A program made the translations under genes and the position numbers. Positions 25,612 through 34,571 of a stretch of 64,000 bases of DNA are shown one piece after another. Numbering within the stretch: position 1 is the first letter of the stretch; every line of letters starts with the position of its first letter. Source of the DNA: Ralstonia sp. UBA689 (GTDB lineage: Bacteria > Pseudomonadota > Gammaproteobacteria > Burkholderiales > Burkholderiaceae). A model generated the notes under the pieces. It worked only from the letters and a program-made list of their open reading frames with translations. It ran no database searches and was not told the origin of the DNA. The stretch is from the NCBI RefSeq assembly GCF_002298975.1, contig NZ_DBMV01000039.1, positions 1-64,000 on the forward strand. Direction: 5' to 3'.

Positions 25612-26784
25612 TCAGCTATAGACGGTGGCGTCGGGCAGGATGCCCTCCAGCGCGTAGCGGCCGATGGCGCGTAGTTTGTAGTCGAGCGGATCATGCAGCG
25701 TGTGCGTGCGCGCGTTGCGCCAGAAGCGGTCAAGCGCGAGCACGGCCTTGGTGGACCGCGCCCCCGTCGCCTCAAACAGTTCCTGGCCGATGAAGAGCGC
25801 TGCGCGATGCGCCACCACCTTGGCCTCGGCGGTGGCGAGCGACACCTCTGCGCGCTCGTCGGCAGTGAGCACCGCGCCCTTGCGCCATGCACGATCCAGG
25901 CGCTGGATGGCGCGATCGGCGAGCGCCTCGGCAGCGAGCTGCTGCACACGCATCTCGCCAAAGCGGTGGATCTGGTAGGGGTCGTCTGCGGCGCGCTCCA
26001 CACCCGAGGTGAACCACGGTCGTGAAGCTTGCAGCGTGTGCTTGCGTGCCTCGTCCAGCGCGCCGGCGGCGATGCCGGCATACAGATTGACCAGCACGTT
26101 CTGCGCGATGCATGAACGCAAGGTCTGGTGCGGTGCAAAGACCGTCTCCGGGCCGGCCAGCACCTCGTCTTCGCTCACCAGCACGTGACGAAACTGCACG
26201 GAGGCGCTGTCGGTCTGACGCTGCCCAATCGGGTGCCAGTCATCGCGCACGAGAATGCCGTAGCGCGCGGTCGGCACCACCGCCACGACGGGCTTGCCGC
26301 TTTGCGCATCGTGCGCAGAGACGACCATCATGTTGGAGCCGAGCGTGCCCGAACAGAAACCCTTCTCGCCATCGAAGATCCAGCCGCTTCCAGAGCGCTG
26401 CGCATGCAGGCGATGGTCTAGCGGGTTGACGGCATTGCCCCACCACCAGCCGAGTTCGGCTGTCGGACGCAGGAAGCGTTCGCGCTGCGTGTCGGAGGCA
26501 TACAGATAAACGGTGGCGGTCTGCAGATACTGGAACGCCAGCAGATGTCCGAGCGAACTGTCGACGGCGGCGATGCTGCGCACGGCGGCAAAGGCGTCGG
26601 CCCAATTCGCGCCGGTACCACCGTACGACGTGGGGATGACCAGCGGCAGCAAACCCACACGGGCGATGGCGGCCTTTTCATGCGCGGCGTGGCCGCCTTG
26701 CTGGTCGCGCTGCGCAGCGGTTGCGGCCAGCTCGGCCAGCAGGTAAGACAAATCGGGGAGTTGATGCAGATCGTCGAGCTTCAT
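25612..26784 (-). CDS. Acyl-CoA dehydrogenase-like flavoprotein (SfnB/DszC type)
   Basis: 390-residue flavoprotein with the acyl-CoA dehydrogenase fold. The sequence lacks the usual catalytic-glutamate context and instead resembles the flavin-dependent monooxygenase branch that includes SfnB and DszC: SYGGTGANWADAF near residue 57, WWWGNAVNPLDHRL, WIFDGEKGFCSGTLGSNMMV and DDWHPIGQRQTDSASVQF. These use reduced flavin from a reductase to act on organosulfur compounds. GAGG seven bases before ATG 26784 favours that start; an ATG nine codons upstream is possible. Confidence 0.78.
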   Translation of the reverse strand: MKLDDLHQLPDLSYLLAELAATAAQRDQQGGHAAHEKAAIARVGLLPLVIPTSYGGTGANWADAFAAVRSIAAVDSSLGHLLAFQYLQTATVYLYASDTQRERFLRPTAELGWWWGNAVNPLDHRLHAQRSGSGWIFDGEKGFCSGTLGSNMMVVSAHDAQSGKPVVAVVPTARYGILVRDDWHPIGQRQTDSASVQFRHVLVSEDEVLAGPETVFAPHQTLRSCIAQNVLVNLYAGIAAGALDEARKHTLQASRPWFTSGVERAADDPYQIHRFGEMRVQQLAAEALADRAIQRLDRAWRKGAVLTADERAEVSLATAEAKVVAHRAALFIGQELFEATGARSTKAVLALDRFWRNARTHTLHDPLDYKLRAIGRYALEGILPDATVYS

Positions 26785-26909
26785 GCGGGTGCCTCGCGCC
26801 TCGGGCGCCATCCGGTGCAGGCACTATACGGACGGCCGCGCCCGCCCTGAACGAAGCAATCCGCATACGCATATCGGCCACGCGACTATGCGGAATGCAC
26901 AACTTGCCG

Positions 26910-27404
26910 CTACGTGCCCGCGTAGTGCGCGCGCATGCGCTCCAGGCACGCACGTGCATCGCCTACGACCAGGCGGCTGCTGCAGGCGAGCATCAGGTTA
27001 CGCGGCAGGCCGAAATCTTCCACGGCCCAGCCGTCGGCATCATTGCCATCGGTGTTCGGCACCTGCGCGACCAGCGGTGCAGCCGGCACGTGGTAGCACC
27101 ACACATCCTTGCCACGGGCGATGGCATAGCCGATCTCGAAGCACGTGCCGGAGTCAGGCTCGTAACCGCGAAAGTCCGCGACGTTGGCAATCACGGCATC
27201 AGCGGAGTCGATCAGCGCGATGTTCTGTCGATAAATCTCGGCGGCCGTGGCCGGCGGGCCGCCGGCCTGCGGTGCGATCGCGTTGTCGAGGGGGTACAAG
27301 CCGATGAAGCCGTATTCCGTGCACACCGCCTTGAGCGCTTCGCCATACGCAGCGGGTTGCGGGCGGAAGACATCGGGGCCGGCGAGGTAGAGGCGCAGGG
27401 GCAT
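26910..27404 (-). CDS. Nucleoside 2-deoxyribosyltransferase
   Basis: Transfers the deoxyribose of a deoxynucleoside between bases, or hydrolyses it, in nucleotide salvage. 164 residues. The N-terminal LYLAGPDVFRP, IYRQNIALIDSADAVIANV with the acidic active-site region and DSGTCFEIGYAIARGK are family marks. ATG 27404 matches the family start; the frame continues 78 bases upstream without conserved sequence. Confidence 0.88.
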   Translation of the reverse strand: MPLRLYLAGPDVFRPQPAAYGEALKAVCTEYGFIGLYPLDNAIAPQAGGPPATAAEIYRQNIALIDSADAVIANVADFRGYEPDSGTCFEIGYAIARGKDVWCYHVPAAPLVAQVPNTDGNDADGWAVEDFGLPRNLMLACSSRLVVGDARACLERMRAHYAGT

Positions 27405-27470
27405 GGGTGTAGGCAGACGGATGACACGCTCGCAGAATAGCGCCGCCGAATGGACGAAGCACAAAGACAA

Positions 27471-27496
27471 AGGGCCCGACATTGCTGTCAGGCCCT
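27471..27496 (-). terminator. Hairpin after tRNA-Lys (minus strand)
   Basis: GGGCC/GGCCC plus GACA/TGTC arms with one mismatch, followed on the minus strand by a T-rich tail (TTTGTCTTT). It lies nine bases past the 3' end of tRNA-Lys. The T tract is imperfect, so strength is uncertain. Confidence 0.55.
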
Positions 27497-27504
27497 CTGA
27501 AATT

Positions 27505-27580
27505 TGGTGGGTCCTGCGCGACTCGAACGCGCGACCAATAGATTAAAAGTCTACTGCTCTACCGACTGAGCTAAGGACCC
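27505..27580 (-). tRNA. tRNA-Lys (anticodon TTT)
   Basis: 76 bases including an encoded CCA. The acceptor GGGTCCT pairs with AGGACCC, the D arm is AGCTCAGTCGGTAGAGC, the anticodon loop is CTTTTAA with anticodon TTT, and the T arm has GTTCGAGTC. Reads AAA and AAG lysine codons. Confidence 0.95.
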
Positions 27581-27626
27581 AAAGACCGCGATTATAGGCA
27601 GAGCATTGGCGGTCTGTCAACGCAGG

Positions 27627-28742
27627 TCATGCCGCGCGCTCCAGCCGCCACATCTGGTATCGGAAAGCCAGCACCGCGCCGATCAGGATGCCCGCCAGTG
27701 CGATGAACGAGCCGATCGCCAGCGTCGATACGCCGGAGAGCCCCTGCCCGATCGTGCAACCGAGCGCCGTCACGCCACCCGCACCCATCAGGATACCGCC
27801 GACGATGTGGTTGCCGGTGTCTTCGGCGTTCGCAAAGCCTTCCCAGCGAAACGTGCGCGTGGCCAGCGCCACCGCGGCCGAACCGGCAATCACGCCCAGC
27901 ACGCTCACGATGCCCACGGTCAGCACCTTCGACGTATCGCTGAAGAACATCAGCCATTCCAGCGTGTACGACACGGGGGCCACGAAACTCAGCGCCTCCA
28001 TGCGGCCACTGTTGGTCGCGACAAAGGCTTCCTCCAGCGTGTTCGGATTCTCGGCCACGTAGCCAAGATGGCCCGACACATACCACATGGCCACGATGAC
28101 GAGCCCGACACCGATGCCGCCGAGCAGGTTGTCACCAGTGCGGAAGTCGCGCCCCAGCAGCGCCCACAGCGACAGCGCACCACCAAACACCAGCGCCAAC
28201 CCCAGGCGCAGCGTGCGCACGTCCATCGACAAGGCATGGCCCAGCACGCTCGGCAGATCCTGCGGCGTCGACAGCGCAACGGCTACGCCATCGACAGTCG
28301 CCACACGCAGCACGCCAAACACCCCCTTGAGCGTCATGTACGCCGACACCCCGAGGAACACGAACACCACCACCGACTTGAGATTGCCGCCGCCGATGCG
28401 CACCAGCGTCTTGCTGCCACACCCCGAGCCGAGCACCATGCCGAAGCCGAACAGCAGCCCGCCCACCAGCGAAGACAGCCACAGCAGCCGGCTGGCCGTA
28501 TAGATCGTCTTGCTCGTATCGATCAGGCCGAGCGAGGCGAGCACACCCGTGCCGATCGTGGCCACGCCAATGGCGAGCGCCCACATGCGTAGCCGCGTCC
28601 AGTCGCCGATGTTGACGGCGTCGGACACCGCACCCATGGTGCAGAAGTGCGTGCGCTGCAGGATCGCGCCAAAGACAAACGTGAGTGCAAAGGTCGCCCA
28701 CAGAACGGTGTGTGACAGCGCGTTAAGGTCGATATCAGGCAT
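27627..28742 (-). CDS. YeeE/YedE-family sulfur-compound transporter
   Basis: Integral membrane protein, 371 residues with about nine or more hydrophobic segments, of the YeeE/YedE family that includes thiosulfate importers. Cysteines at the family positions are visible: RTHFCTMGAVSD near residue 35, GMVLGSGCGSKTL and GGVTALGCTIGQGLSG. These thiols are thought to relay sulfur compounds through the channel. It lies seven bases upstream of the queC stop region on the same strand and may be the second gene of a queC-led unit. It also fits with the organosulfur pair at 24.6-26.8 kb. Confidence 0.88.
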   Translation of the reverse strand: MPDIDLNALSHTVLWATFALTFVFGAILQRTHFCTMGAVSDAVNIGDWTRLRMWALAIGVATIGTGVLASLGLIDTSKTIYTASRLLWLSSLVGGLLFGFGMVLGSGCGSKTLVRIGGGNLKSVVVFVFLGVSAYMTLKGVFGVLRVATVDGVAVALSTPQDLPSVLGHALSMDVRTLRLGLALVFGGALSLWALLGRDFRTGDNLLGGIGVGLVIVAMWYVSGHLGYVAENPNTLEEAFVATNSGRMEALSFVAPVSYTLEWLMFFSDTSKVLTVGIVSVLGVIAGSAAVALATRTFRWEGFANAEDTGNHIVGGILMGAGGVTALGCTIGQGLSGVSTLAIGSFIALAGILIGAVLAFRYQMWRLERAA

Positions 28743-28748
28743 GGTGCG

Positions 28749-29423
28749 TCAGACGTAGCGGGTCGGGTCGGGCACGCCGGCCGCTTCAAACCCAGCCTTG
28801 CGGATGCGGCACGAATCGCACACGCCGCACGCACGGCCCTCGTCATCGGCCTGGTAGCACGACACCGTCAGGCTGTAGTCGACGCCCAGGCGCGTGCCAG
28901 CCTGGATGATCTCGGCCTTGGTCATCGCGATGATGGGCGCGTTCACGCGGAAGCGTTCGCCCTCCACGCCGGCCTTGGTGGCCAGGTTGGCCAGCGTCTC
29001 GTAGGCGGCCACGTATTCGGGGCGGCAGTCCGGATAGCCGGAGTAGTCGACCGCGTTGGCGCCGAAGAACAGGTCGCGCGCACCCACAGCCTCGGCCCAG
29101 CCGAGCGCCAAGGACAACATGATGGTGTTGCGCGCCGGCACATAGGTGATGGGAATGCCCTCGTGCACGCCCTCGATCGGCACTGCGAGCTTGTTGTCGG
29201 TCAGCGCCGAGCCGCCGAACTTGCGCAAGTCCAGGTCGACGATCTCGTGGCGCACGGCGCCGAGTGCGGCCGCTACCTTCTTGGCCGCCTCCAGCTCGGA
29301 CGAATGGCGCTGGCCGTAGCGCATCGACAGCGCATAGGTCTCGAAACCATCGGCATTGGCCATGGCGAGCACGGTGGCGGAATCCAGCCCGCCGGAAAGC
29401 AGGACGATAGCGCGTTTTTTCAT
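28749..29423 (-). CDS. queC: 7-cyano-7-deazaguanine synthase
   Basis: ATP-dependent enzyme that turns CDG into preQ0 in queuosine synthesis. 224 residues. The PP-loop LLSGGLDSATVLAMA is at the N-terminus, and the zinc site is in the C-terminal half (CYQADDEG then CGVCDSCRIRKAGF). ATG 29423 gives the standard MKKRAIVLLSGG start. No queD or queE is adjacent, although in many betaproteobacteria queC sits beside tol-pal as here. Confidence 0.95.
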   Translation of the reverse strand: MKKRAIVLLSGGLDSATVLAMANADGFETYALSMRYGQRHSSELEAAKKVAAALGAVRHEIVDLDLRKFGGSALTDNKLAVPIEGVHEGIPITYVPARNTIMLSLALGWAEAVGARDLFFGANAVDYSGYPDCRPEYVAAYETLANLATKAGVEGERFRVNAPIIAMTKAEIIQAGTRLGVDYSLTVSCYQADDEGRACGVCDSCRIRKAGFEAAGVPDPTRYV

Positions 29424-29528
29424 GGGCGAAGCCTTGTGGAGCAGATCAGGGGAAGGCCCGCATTTTAGCGCGCCGCCACCTCGCCTGCGTCCGGCGCCGC
29501 GCATGCCCGCCATTCTCGGCGCCCCATG

Positions 29529-29560
29529 AAAAACGCCCGCCGGTGCAGCCGGACGGGCGT
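29529..29560 (-). terminator. Intrinsic terminator of the tol-pal operon
   Basis: Stem ACGCCCG plus CCGG paired with CCGG plus CGGGCGT, with five A residues at 29529-29533 that read as T on the minus strand. It lies 27 bases after the cpoB stop and separates tol-pal from queC. Confidence 0.85.
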
Positions 29561-29587
29561 CGGTACTGTCAGAAAACGATATGCCGA

Positions 29588-30361
29588 TCAGCGCATCGTC
29601 TTCAGGCGGCTTTCCGCGGTCTTGGCCTGCTCGGAGCCGGGGTACTGGGCAGCGACAGTCTCCAGCGTCTTGCGCGCGGCGGCCTTCTGGCCCGACTCGC
29701 CCTGGTTGGTCGCGATCTGCAGCAGCGCGTCGGCGGCCTTCGGGTGCTGCGGGTTGGTGCGTGCCATGTGTTCCAACACGGCGCTCGACCCCTTGTAGTC
29801 ACGTTGCGCGTACAGGGCATTACCCAGCCAGAACTGCGCCAGCGGCAGATACGGGCTCTGCGGATACTTCTTTACGAAGGCCGAGAACTGGTTGCCTGCA
29901 CCCTTGAAATTGCCGGTCTGGAAGGTCTTGAGCGCGGCGTCGTATTCATCCTTCTCGCCGGGCTGGACCATGCCCTCACGACCCTCCACCGTGGCCTGCT
30001 GCGGCTCGAATTTCTTCAGGCGCGCGTCGAGGTCGGCGTAGTAATCCTTCTGCTGCTTGGTCAGTGTGTCAACCGCGTTCTGCAGGACTTCGTTCTGCCC
30101 GCGCAGACGCGCCACCTCGGACTTGAGCGTATCGATCTGGTTCTGTGCGTCGATCAGGTTCTTGCTGTTCTGATCGATGCGCTGGGCAGCCGTCGATTGG
30201 AAGTTGTTGAACTTCTCTCGCACCTCGATGATGGCGCGGCGCGCCTCATCGTCGTCAAACACCCCCGCCGCCGCCGAGCCGGCCATGGTCAGGACTCCAC
30301 CCGCGACGAGCGTCGCTGTCAGGATGGCCCGATAGACGCGCTGTTTCATCATCGTATTCAT
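29588..30361 (-). CDS. cpoB: Tol-Pal coordinator CpoB (YbgF)
   Basis: Periplasmic protein that links peptidoglycan synthesis with Tol-Pal during division. 257 residues: signal peptide (about residues 1-30), a coiled-coil trimerisation region (FQSTAAQRIDQNSKNLIDAQ onward) and C-terminal TPR repeats including QTGNFKGAGNQFSAFVKKYP and YLPLAQFWLGNALYAQRDY. Last gene of the operon, before the terminator. A second ATG three codons in is possible. Confidence 0.93.
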   Translation of the reverse strand: MNTMMKQRVYRAILTATLVAGGVLTMAGSAAAGVFDDDEARRAIIEVREKFNNFQSTAAQRIDQNSKNLIDAQNQIDTLKSEVARLRGQNEVLQNAVDTLTKQQKDYYADLDARLKKFEPQQATVEGREGMVQPGEKDEYDAALKTFQTGNFKGAGNQFSAFVKKYPQSPYLPLAQFWLGNALYAQRDYKGSSAVLEHMARTNPQHPKAADALLQIATNQGESGQKAAARKTLETVAAQYPGSEQAKTAESRLKTMR

Positions 30362-30429
30362 GTGATTGCCAACGTAAGAACGCCGGCCACGCAAACGCGG
30401 CCGGCGCGTCCAACCTCAAACTGTGCCGC

Positions 30430-30948
30430 TCAGTAAACGATGTCGGCGCGGCGGTTCTGCGCCCACGAGTCTTCGTCGTGGCCGGTGGCTTGCGGCTTTT
30501 CCTTGCCCAGGCTCACGGCTTCCATCTGGCTGTCAGGCACACCCATCGACGACAGCGAGCGGCGCACGGCTTCGGCACGCTTCTGGCCCAGCGCCAGGTT
30601 GTACTCGCTGGTGCCGCGCTCGTCGGTGTTGCCCTGGATCAGCACCTTGCGCTGATTGTGCGACTGCAGGTAGCGCGCGTGCTGGCCCAGCAGACCTTGG
30701 TACTCCGACTTGACCGAATAGCTGTCGAAATCAAAGTACACGCTGCGCTTGGCCAGCGGGCTGTTCGGATCGGTCAGCTCGTCGCGGCCCACGTCCACCG
30801 GGGTCACCGTGCGAGCGTCAGCGCCCGTGCCGGCACCGCCTGCGGCGTTCTTGGCGGTGTCATCCAGCTTCACGCCCGAGCTGCAAGCGCCCAGGGCCAG
30901 CAGCGCGGCAATGGCTGCGAGTTTGATCATGGTTTGGGACTTCGACAT
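30430..30948 (-). CDS. pal: Peptidoglycan-associated lipoprotein
   Basis: Outer-membrane lipoprotein that binds diaminopimelate in peptidoglycan and TolB. 172 residues. The lipobox LALGACSS gives the lipidated cysteine near residue 22, and the OmpA-like domain contains SVYFDFDSYSVKSEY and ILIQGNTDERGTSEYN-like sequence (here VLIQGNTDERGTSEYNLALG). AGGAG precedes the ATG. It follows tolB in the operon. Confidence 0.96.
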   Translation of the reverse strand: MSKSQTMIKLAAIAALLALGACSSGVKLDDTAKNAAGGAGTGADARTVTPVDVGRDELTDPNSPLAKRSVYFDFDSYSVKSEYQGLLGQHARYLQSHNQRKVLIQGNTDERGTSEYNLALGQKRAEAVRRSLSSMGVPDSQMEAVSLGKEKPQATGHDEDSWAQNRRADIVY

Positions 30949-30977
30949 GTCCGATTTCTCCTAAAGGAACGGCTTCG

Positions 30978-32282
30978 TTATTGCATGAAAGGACCCCATG
31001 CCGGCTCACGAACTTCGCCGGCCTGGAGAGAAAGAATCTGACGCGTACGGCCATCGGTCGACACCGCTGCCAGCACCGACTTGCCGCCCACACGCGTGGA
31101 ATACAGGATGAACTTGCCGTTGGCCGCAAAGCTCGGGGATTCGTCGTACGACGTATCCGTCAGCGCATTCACGTCACCGTTGGTCAGGTTCTGCGTGTAC
31201 AGGCGGAAACCGCCACCCACGCGCGAAATGTACGCCAGCAGCTTGCCGTCCGGCGACACACGCGGGCTCGTGTTGTAGGCGCCCTTGAAGGTCACGCGCT
31301 GGGCACCGCCGGCCTCTTCGCCTTCGGCCGACATGCGGTAGACCTGCGGCGCGCCGCCACGGTCGCTGGTGAAATAGATCGAGTGGCCATCCGGCGAGAA
31401 CGACGGCTCGGTGTCGATGGCGCTGCTGCGCGTCAGGCGGCGCAGGCCGGAGCCATCCGCATTGACGATGTAGATCTGCGTATTGCCATCGCGCGAGAGC
31501 GCCACCGCCACACGACGGCCATCCGGCGACCATGCCGGCGCCGAGTTGTTGCCTTTCTGGTTCGAGATGACCGTACGGCGACCCGCCACCAGATCATGCA
31601 CGTACACCACCGGCTTCTTGCTCTCGAACGACACGTACGCGACCTTGGTGCCATCCGGCGACCACGACGGCGAGATGATCGGCTCGTTGCTGGTGAGCGC
31701 AACCTGCGGATTGGCACCGTCCGAATCGGAAATCTGCAGTTGGAAGCGACGGCCCACCTTGGAGACGTACGACAGGCGCGTCGCAAAGATGCCGCGCTCA
31801 CCGATCAGCTTCTGGTAGATGTAGTCGGCAATCTCGTGTGCGGCCAGGCGCAGTTGCCCCGGGCCGCGCGTGAGCGCCAGGCCGCCCAGGCTTTCGCCCT
31901 TGGCGGTGTCGTACAGGCGAAAGCGGATTTCGTAGCGATCGCCGTTGCGCGTGACGGTGCCGCCCACAAAGGCAGCAGCGCCGCGGGTCTTCCAGGCGCC
32001 CAGATCGGGCGTCGGGCTGTCCGGCACCACCGCGCCCGCAACATCGACGTTCGAGAAGCGGCCGCTGCGCACCAGGTCGGCTCGCACGATCGCCGTCAGA
32101 TTCTGCGGCGCCTGCGATTCGCCCTGAAAGTTGGCGATTGCGATCGGGTACTGGCTGGAGCCGACCCCCGAAATCTCGACGTTAAGCTGGGCATGCGCCA
32201 CGCCGGCGCACGCAGCCGTCAGCAGCAATGCCTGCGCGGCTCGTCGGAACATCGGAATCCACATCTTTCTGATCATGTTCAT
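30978..32282 (-). CDS. tolB: Tol-Pal periplasmic protein TolB
   Basis: Periplasmic beta-propeller that binds Pal and TolA. 434 residues with a signal peptide (RRAAQALLLTAACAGVAHA). The N-terminal alpha/beta domain begins QLNVEISGVGSSQYPIAIAN, and repeated SPDG blades follow, such as SWSPDGTKVAYVSFE and SFSPDGHSIYFTSDRGG. Start choice is uncertain: ATG 32282 and ATG 32276 are close; a TTG upstream is less likely. Confidence 0.95.
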   Translation of the reverse strand: MNMIRKMWIPMFRRAAQALLLTAACAGVAHAQLNVEISGVGSSQYPIAIANFQGESQAPQNLTAIVRADLVRSGRFSNVDVAGAVVPDSPTPDLGAWKTRGAAAFVGGTVTRNGDRYEIRFRLYDTAKGESLGGLALTRGPGQLRLAAHEIADYIYQKLIGERGIFATRLSYVSKVGRRFQLQISDSDGANPQVALTSNEPIISPSWSPDGTKVAYVSFESKKPVVYVHDLVAGRRTVISNQKGNNSAPAWSPDGRRVAVALSRDGNTQIYIVNADGSGLRRLTRSSAIDTEPSFSPDGHSIYFTSDRGGAPQVYRMSAEGEEAGGAQRVTFKGAYNTSPRVSPDGKLLAYISRVGGGFRLYTQNLTNGDVNALTDTSYDESPSFAANGKFILYSTRVGGKSVLAAVSTDGRTRQILSLQAGEVREPAWGPFMQ

Positions 32283-32338
32283 CGTCCGTATCAAATCTGA
32301 GAACCCGTTACCGGCGCCGCCGAGGCAACGCTGGCGCG

Positions 32339-33385
32339 TTATTCCTTGGGCCGGAACGTCAAATTGACGCTCGCCGGCGCTTTGCCGTTGGTGTCACGCG
32401 GCAGCGGGTCGGAGCGTTCCACCGCACGCAGCACGGCGTCGTCGTAAGCGCCGTTGCCGCTCGACTTCGTCAGGCGCTTGGACAGGATCGAGCCGTCCGG
32501 CGCCATCTGCACCGCCACCACAGCCGACGGGTTGCCGGTGATGGCAGCCGGGTCGAATACGATGTTCGGCTTGACCTTGGCGCGCACGCGCTCTGCGTAA
32601 CCCGCCGATGCCGTGCCGCCCGTGCCCATGGCGTTGCCGACGCCACCGCCAGAACCTGCCACAGAGCCCGTGGCGCCCGCCGCCCCTCCCGCCATTGCCT
32701 GCATGCGTTGCAGATTGGCGTTGCGCTGCGCGTTGGCCTTGGACTCAGCCGCCTTGCGTTCGGCATCAGCCTTGGCCTTGGCTTCTGCGGCGGCCTTCGC
32801 CTTCAGTTCTTTCTGCTTGGCTTCGGCTTCCGCCTTGGCCTTGGCGTCCGCCTGCGCCTGCAGTTGCGCGTGCTTGCGCGCCTGAGCCTCGGCTGCAGCC
32901 TTCTCGGCAGCCTTTTGCTTGGCCTGCTGCTCAGCCTGGGCCTTGCGTTGGAGTTCTGCCTGGCGGGCCTGCTCTTCCTTCAAGCGCGCTTGGCGCTGGG
33001 CTTGCTCGCGCGCTTGTTCACGTTCCTCGGCGGCCCGGCGGGCCAGTTCGGCCTCGCGCGCAGCAGCTGCGGCAGCTTCCTGCTCACGCTTGCGCTTGCG
33101 CTGCTCCAGCGCGATGTCGGCCTCCTCCTCCACCTTGGCCGGCGGCGCCTTGATGACGGGCTCCGGTTTGACCTCCGGCGGTGGCGGCGCAGTCTGCACG
33201 GCCTGCTGGATTGCAGCCTCATCCCACAGCTCGGCCTCTTCGCCGCGTGGCGTGCTGCTCTGCCACTGCACGCCAAAGTACAGGAAGGCGATCAGCAGCA
33301 GATGTGTCAGGAACGCCAGCCCGAACGCGCGCAGCGTGCCGCGCTCGCGAACAGGCTCATAACGGTGCAACGACGTCGTAGCCAT
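32339..33385 (-). CDS. tolA: Tol-Pal inner-membrane spanning protein TolA
   Basis: Connects the TolQR motor with the outer envelope. 348 residues. One N-terminal transmembrane helix (LAFLTHLLLIAFLYFGVQW), a long Ala/Lys/Glu/Gln-rich coiled coil (about residues 80-225, with runs such as KAKAEAEAKQKELKAKAAAE), a glycine-rich hinge (GGAAGATGSVAGSGGG), and a TonB-like C-terminal domain (about residues 260-348). It lies between tolR and tolB. Confidence 0.95.
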   Translation of the reverse strand: MATTSLHRYEPVRERGTLRAFGLAFLTHLLLIAFLYFGVQWQSSTPRGEEAELWDEAAIQQAVQTAPPPPEVKPEPVIKAPPAKVEEEADIALEQRKRKREQEAAAAAAREAELARRAAEEREQAREQAQRQARLKEEQARQAELQRKAQAEQQAKQKAAEKAAAEAQARKHAQLQAQADAKAKAEAEAKQKELKAKAAAEAKAKADAERKAAESKANAQRNANLQRMQAMAGGAAGATGSVAGSGGGVGNAMGTGGTASAGYAERVRAKVKPNIVFDPAAITGNPSAVVAVQMAPDGSILSKRLTKSSGNGAYDDAVLRAVERSDPLPRDTNGKAPASVNLTFRPKE

Positions 33386-33431
33386 GACGCTCAGGTTGCC
33401 TCGCCTCGGTTCAGGTGCGTGCCAAGCGTGC

Positions 33432-33866
33432 TCATTGCGACTTCACCATCAGGCCGACGCGCTTGACGCCGTCGCCCTTTAGCACGCCCATCACGGTCAG
33501 CACGCGATCGTACTGGACCGTCTTGTCGGCCGCGATGACGACCGGCTGGTCGGGGTTTTCGTCGGTGCGCTGCTTGACGAAGGCGCGCAGTTCGTTGTTG
33601 TTGGCGAGCTTCTGCTCGGTCGCGCCCGAACTCGTCTTGATGCGAGCAAGGATCGTACCGTCACCCTTAATGGTCACGACAATGGGTGGCTGAGTCTGCT
33701 GCGGCGTGGCGTTGGCCACCGTCGGCAGGTTGACCACGCCCGGATTCACCACGGGCGCCGCCACCATGAAGATGACCAGCAGCACCAGCATCACATCGAT
33801 ATACGGAACGACGTTGATGTCAGCCTTGGCCCGTCGGGCTCGGCGCGTTCGCTGGATGGTAGCCAT
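33432..33866 (-). CDS. tolR: Tol-Pal motor protein TolR
   Basis: ExbD/TolR-family inner-membrane protein, 144 residues. The single transmembrane helix carries the proton-path aspartate in INVVPYIDVMLVLLVIFMV, followed by a periplasmic domain (VVIAADKTVQYDRVLTVMGV). It works with TolQ to use the proton motive force. Confidence 0.95.
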   Translation of the reverse strand: MATIQRTRRARRAKADINVVPYIDVMLVLLVIFMVAAPVVNPGVVNLPTVANATPQQTQPPIVVTIKGDGTILARIKTSSGATEQKLANNNELRAFVKQRTDENPDQPVVIAADKTVQYDRVLTVMGVLKGDGVKRVGLMVKSQ

Positions 33867-33878
33867 GACGATCCGCCC

Positions 33879-34571
33879 TTAGCGCGTCTGGCGCTGCAGA
33901 ATGTTCGAAAACTCTTCCATGAAGCTCTCGAACCGGTTTGCCAGGCGGTCCATCTCGGTGGCGTAGCGGTTGTAAGCAATCACCGCCGGAATGGCCGCGA
34001 ACAGGCCGATGGCCGTGGCGACCAGCGCCTCGGCAATGCCCGGCGCCACTGCCGACAGCGTGGCCTGCTGCACGTTCGACAGACCGCGGAAAGCGTTCAT
34101 GATCCCCCACACCGTGCCGAACAGGCCGATGTACGGGCTGACCGACCCGACCGAAGCCAGGAATGGCAGATGCGACTCGAGCGAATCCATCTCACGCTGA
34201 TAGGCAGCACGCATGGCGCGTCGGGAGGCATCGAGGATGGCGCTCGGGTCGCCCGTGCCGCGCTGCAGTTCGCGCGCCTTGAGGTATTCGCGCATACCGG
34301 CTTCGAAAATACGTTCCAGCGCACCGGTGTTGTGGCGGTTATTGGCCGCGCTCTGGTACAGCGCCTGAAGGTCTCCGCCGGCCCAGAAATCGCGTTCAAA
34401 CGATTCGGTCTTGCTGCGCGCCGCCCGCAGGGCGAAGGCTTTGCGGAAGATGTATGTCCAGGAGAACAGCGACATCACCAGCAGCAGGCCCATGACGAAT
34501 TGGACCAAAAGGCTGGCGTGCAGCACCAGCGAGACGATCGACAGATCTTGTGTGACCTCGACGGGATTCAT
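33879..34571 (-). CDS. tolQ: Tol-Pal motor protein TolQ
   Basis: MotA/TolQ/ExbB-family inner-membrane channel subunit, 230 residues with three transmembrane helices. The first begins near HASLLVQFVMGLLLVMSLF; GLFGTVWGIMNAFRGL and ALVATAIGLFAAIPAVIAYN are family marks. The start at 34571 overlaps the ybgC stop by four bases. The frame is open further upstream, but that part lies inside ybgC and is not conserved. Confidence 0.96.
   Translation of the reverse strand: MNPVEVTQDLSIVSLVLHASLLVQFVMGLLLVMSLFSWTYIFRKAFALRAARSKTESFERDFWAGGDLQALYQSAANNRHNTGALERIFEAGMREYLKARELQRGTGDPSAILDASRRAMRAAYQREMDSLESHLPFLASVGSVSPYIGLFGTVWGIMNAFRGLSNVQQATLSAVAPGIAEALVATAIGLFAAIPAVIAYNRYATEMDRLANRFESFMEEFSNILQRQTR

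Noticed and set aside
30981..32300. A 439-codon open frame antisense to tolB
   Set aside because: Mirror of tolB in a GC-rich gene; no ribosome site or domain, and tolB is certain from its place in the operon.
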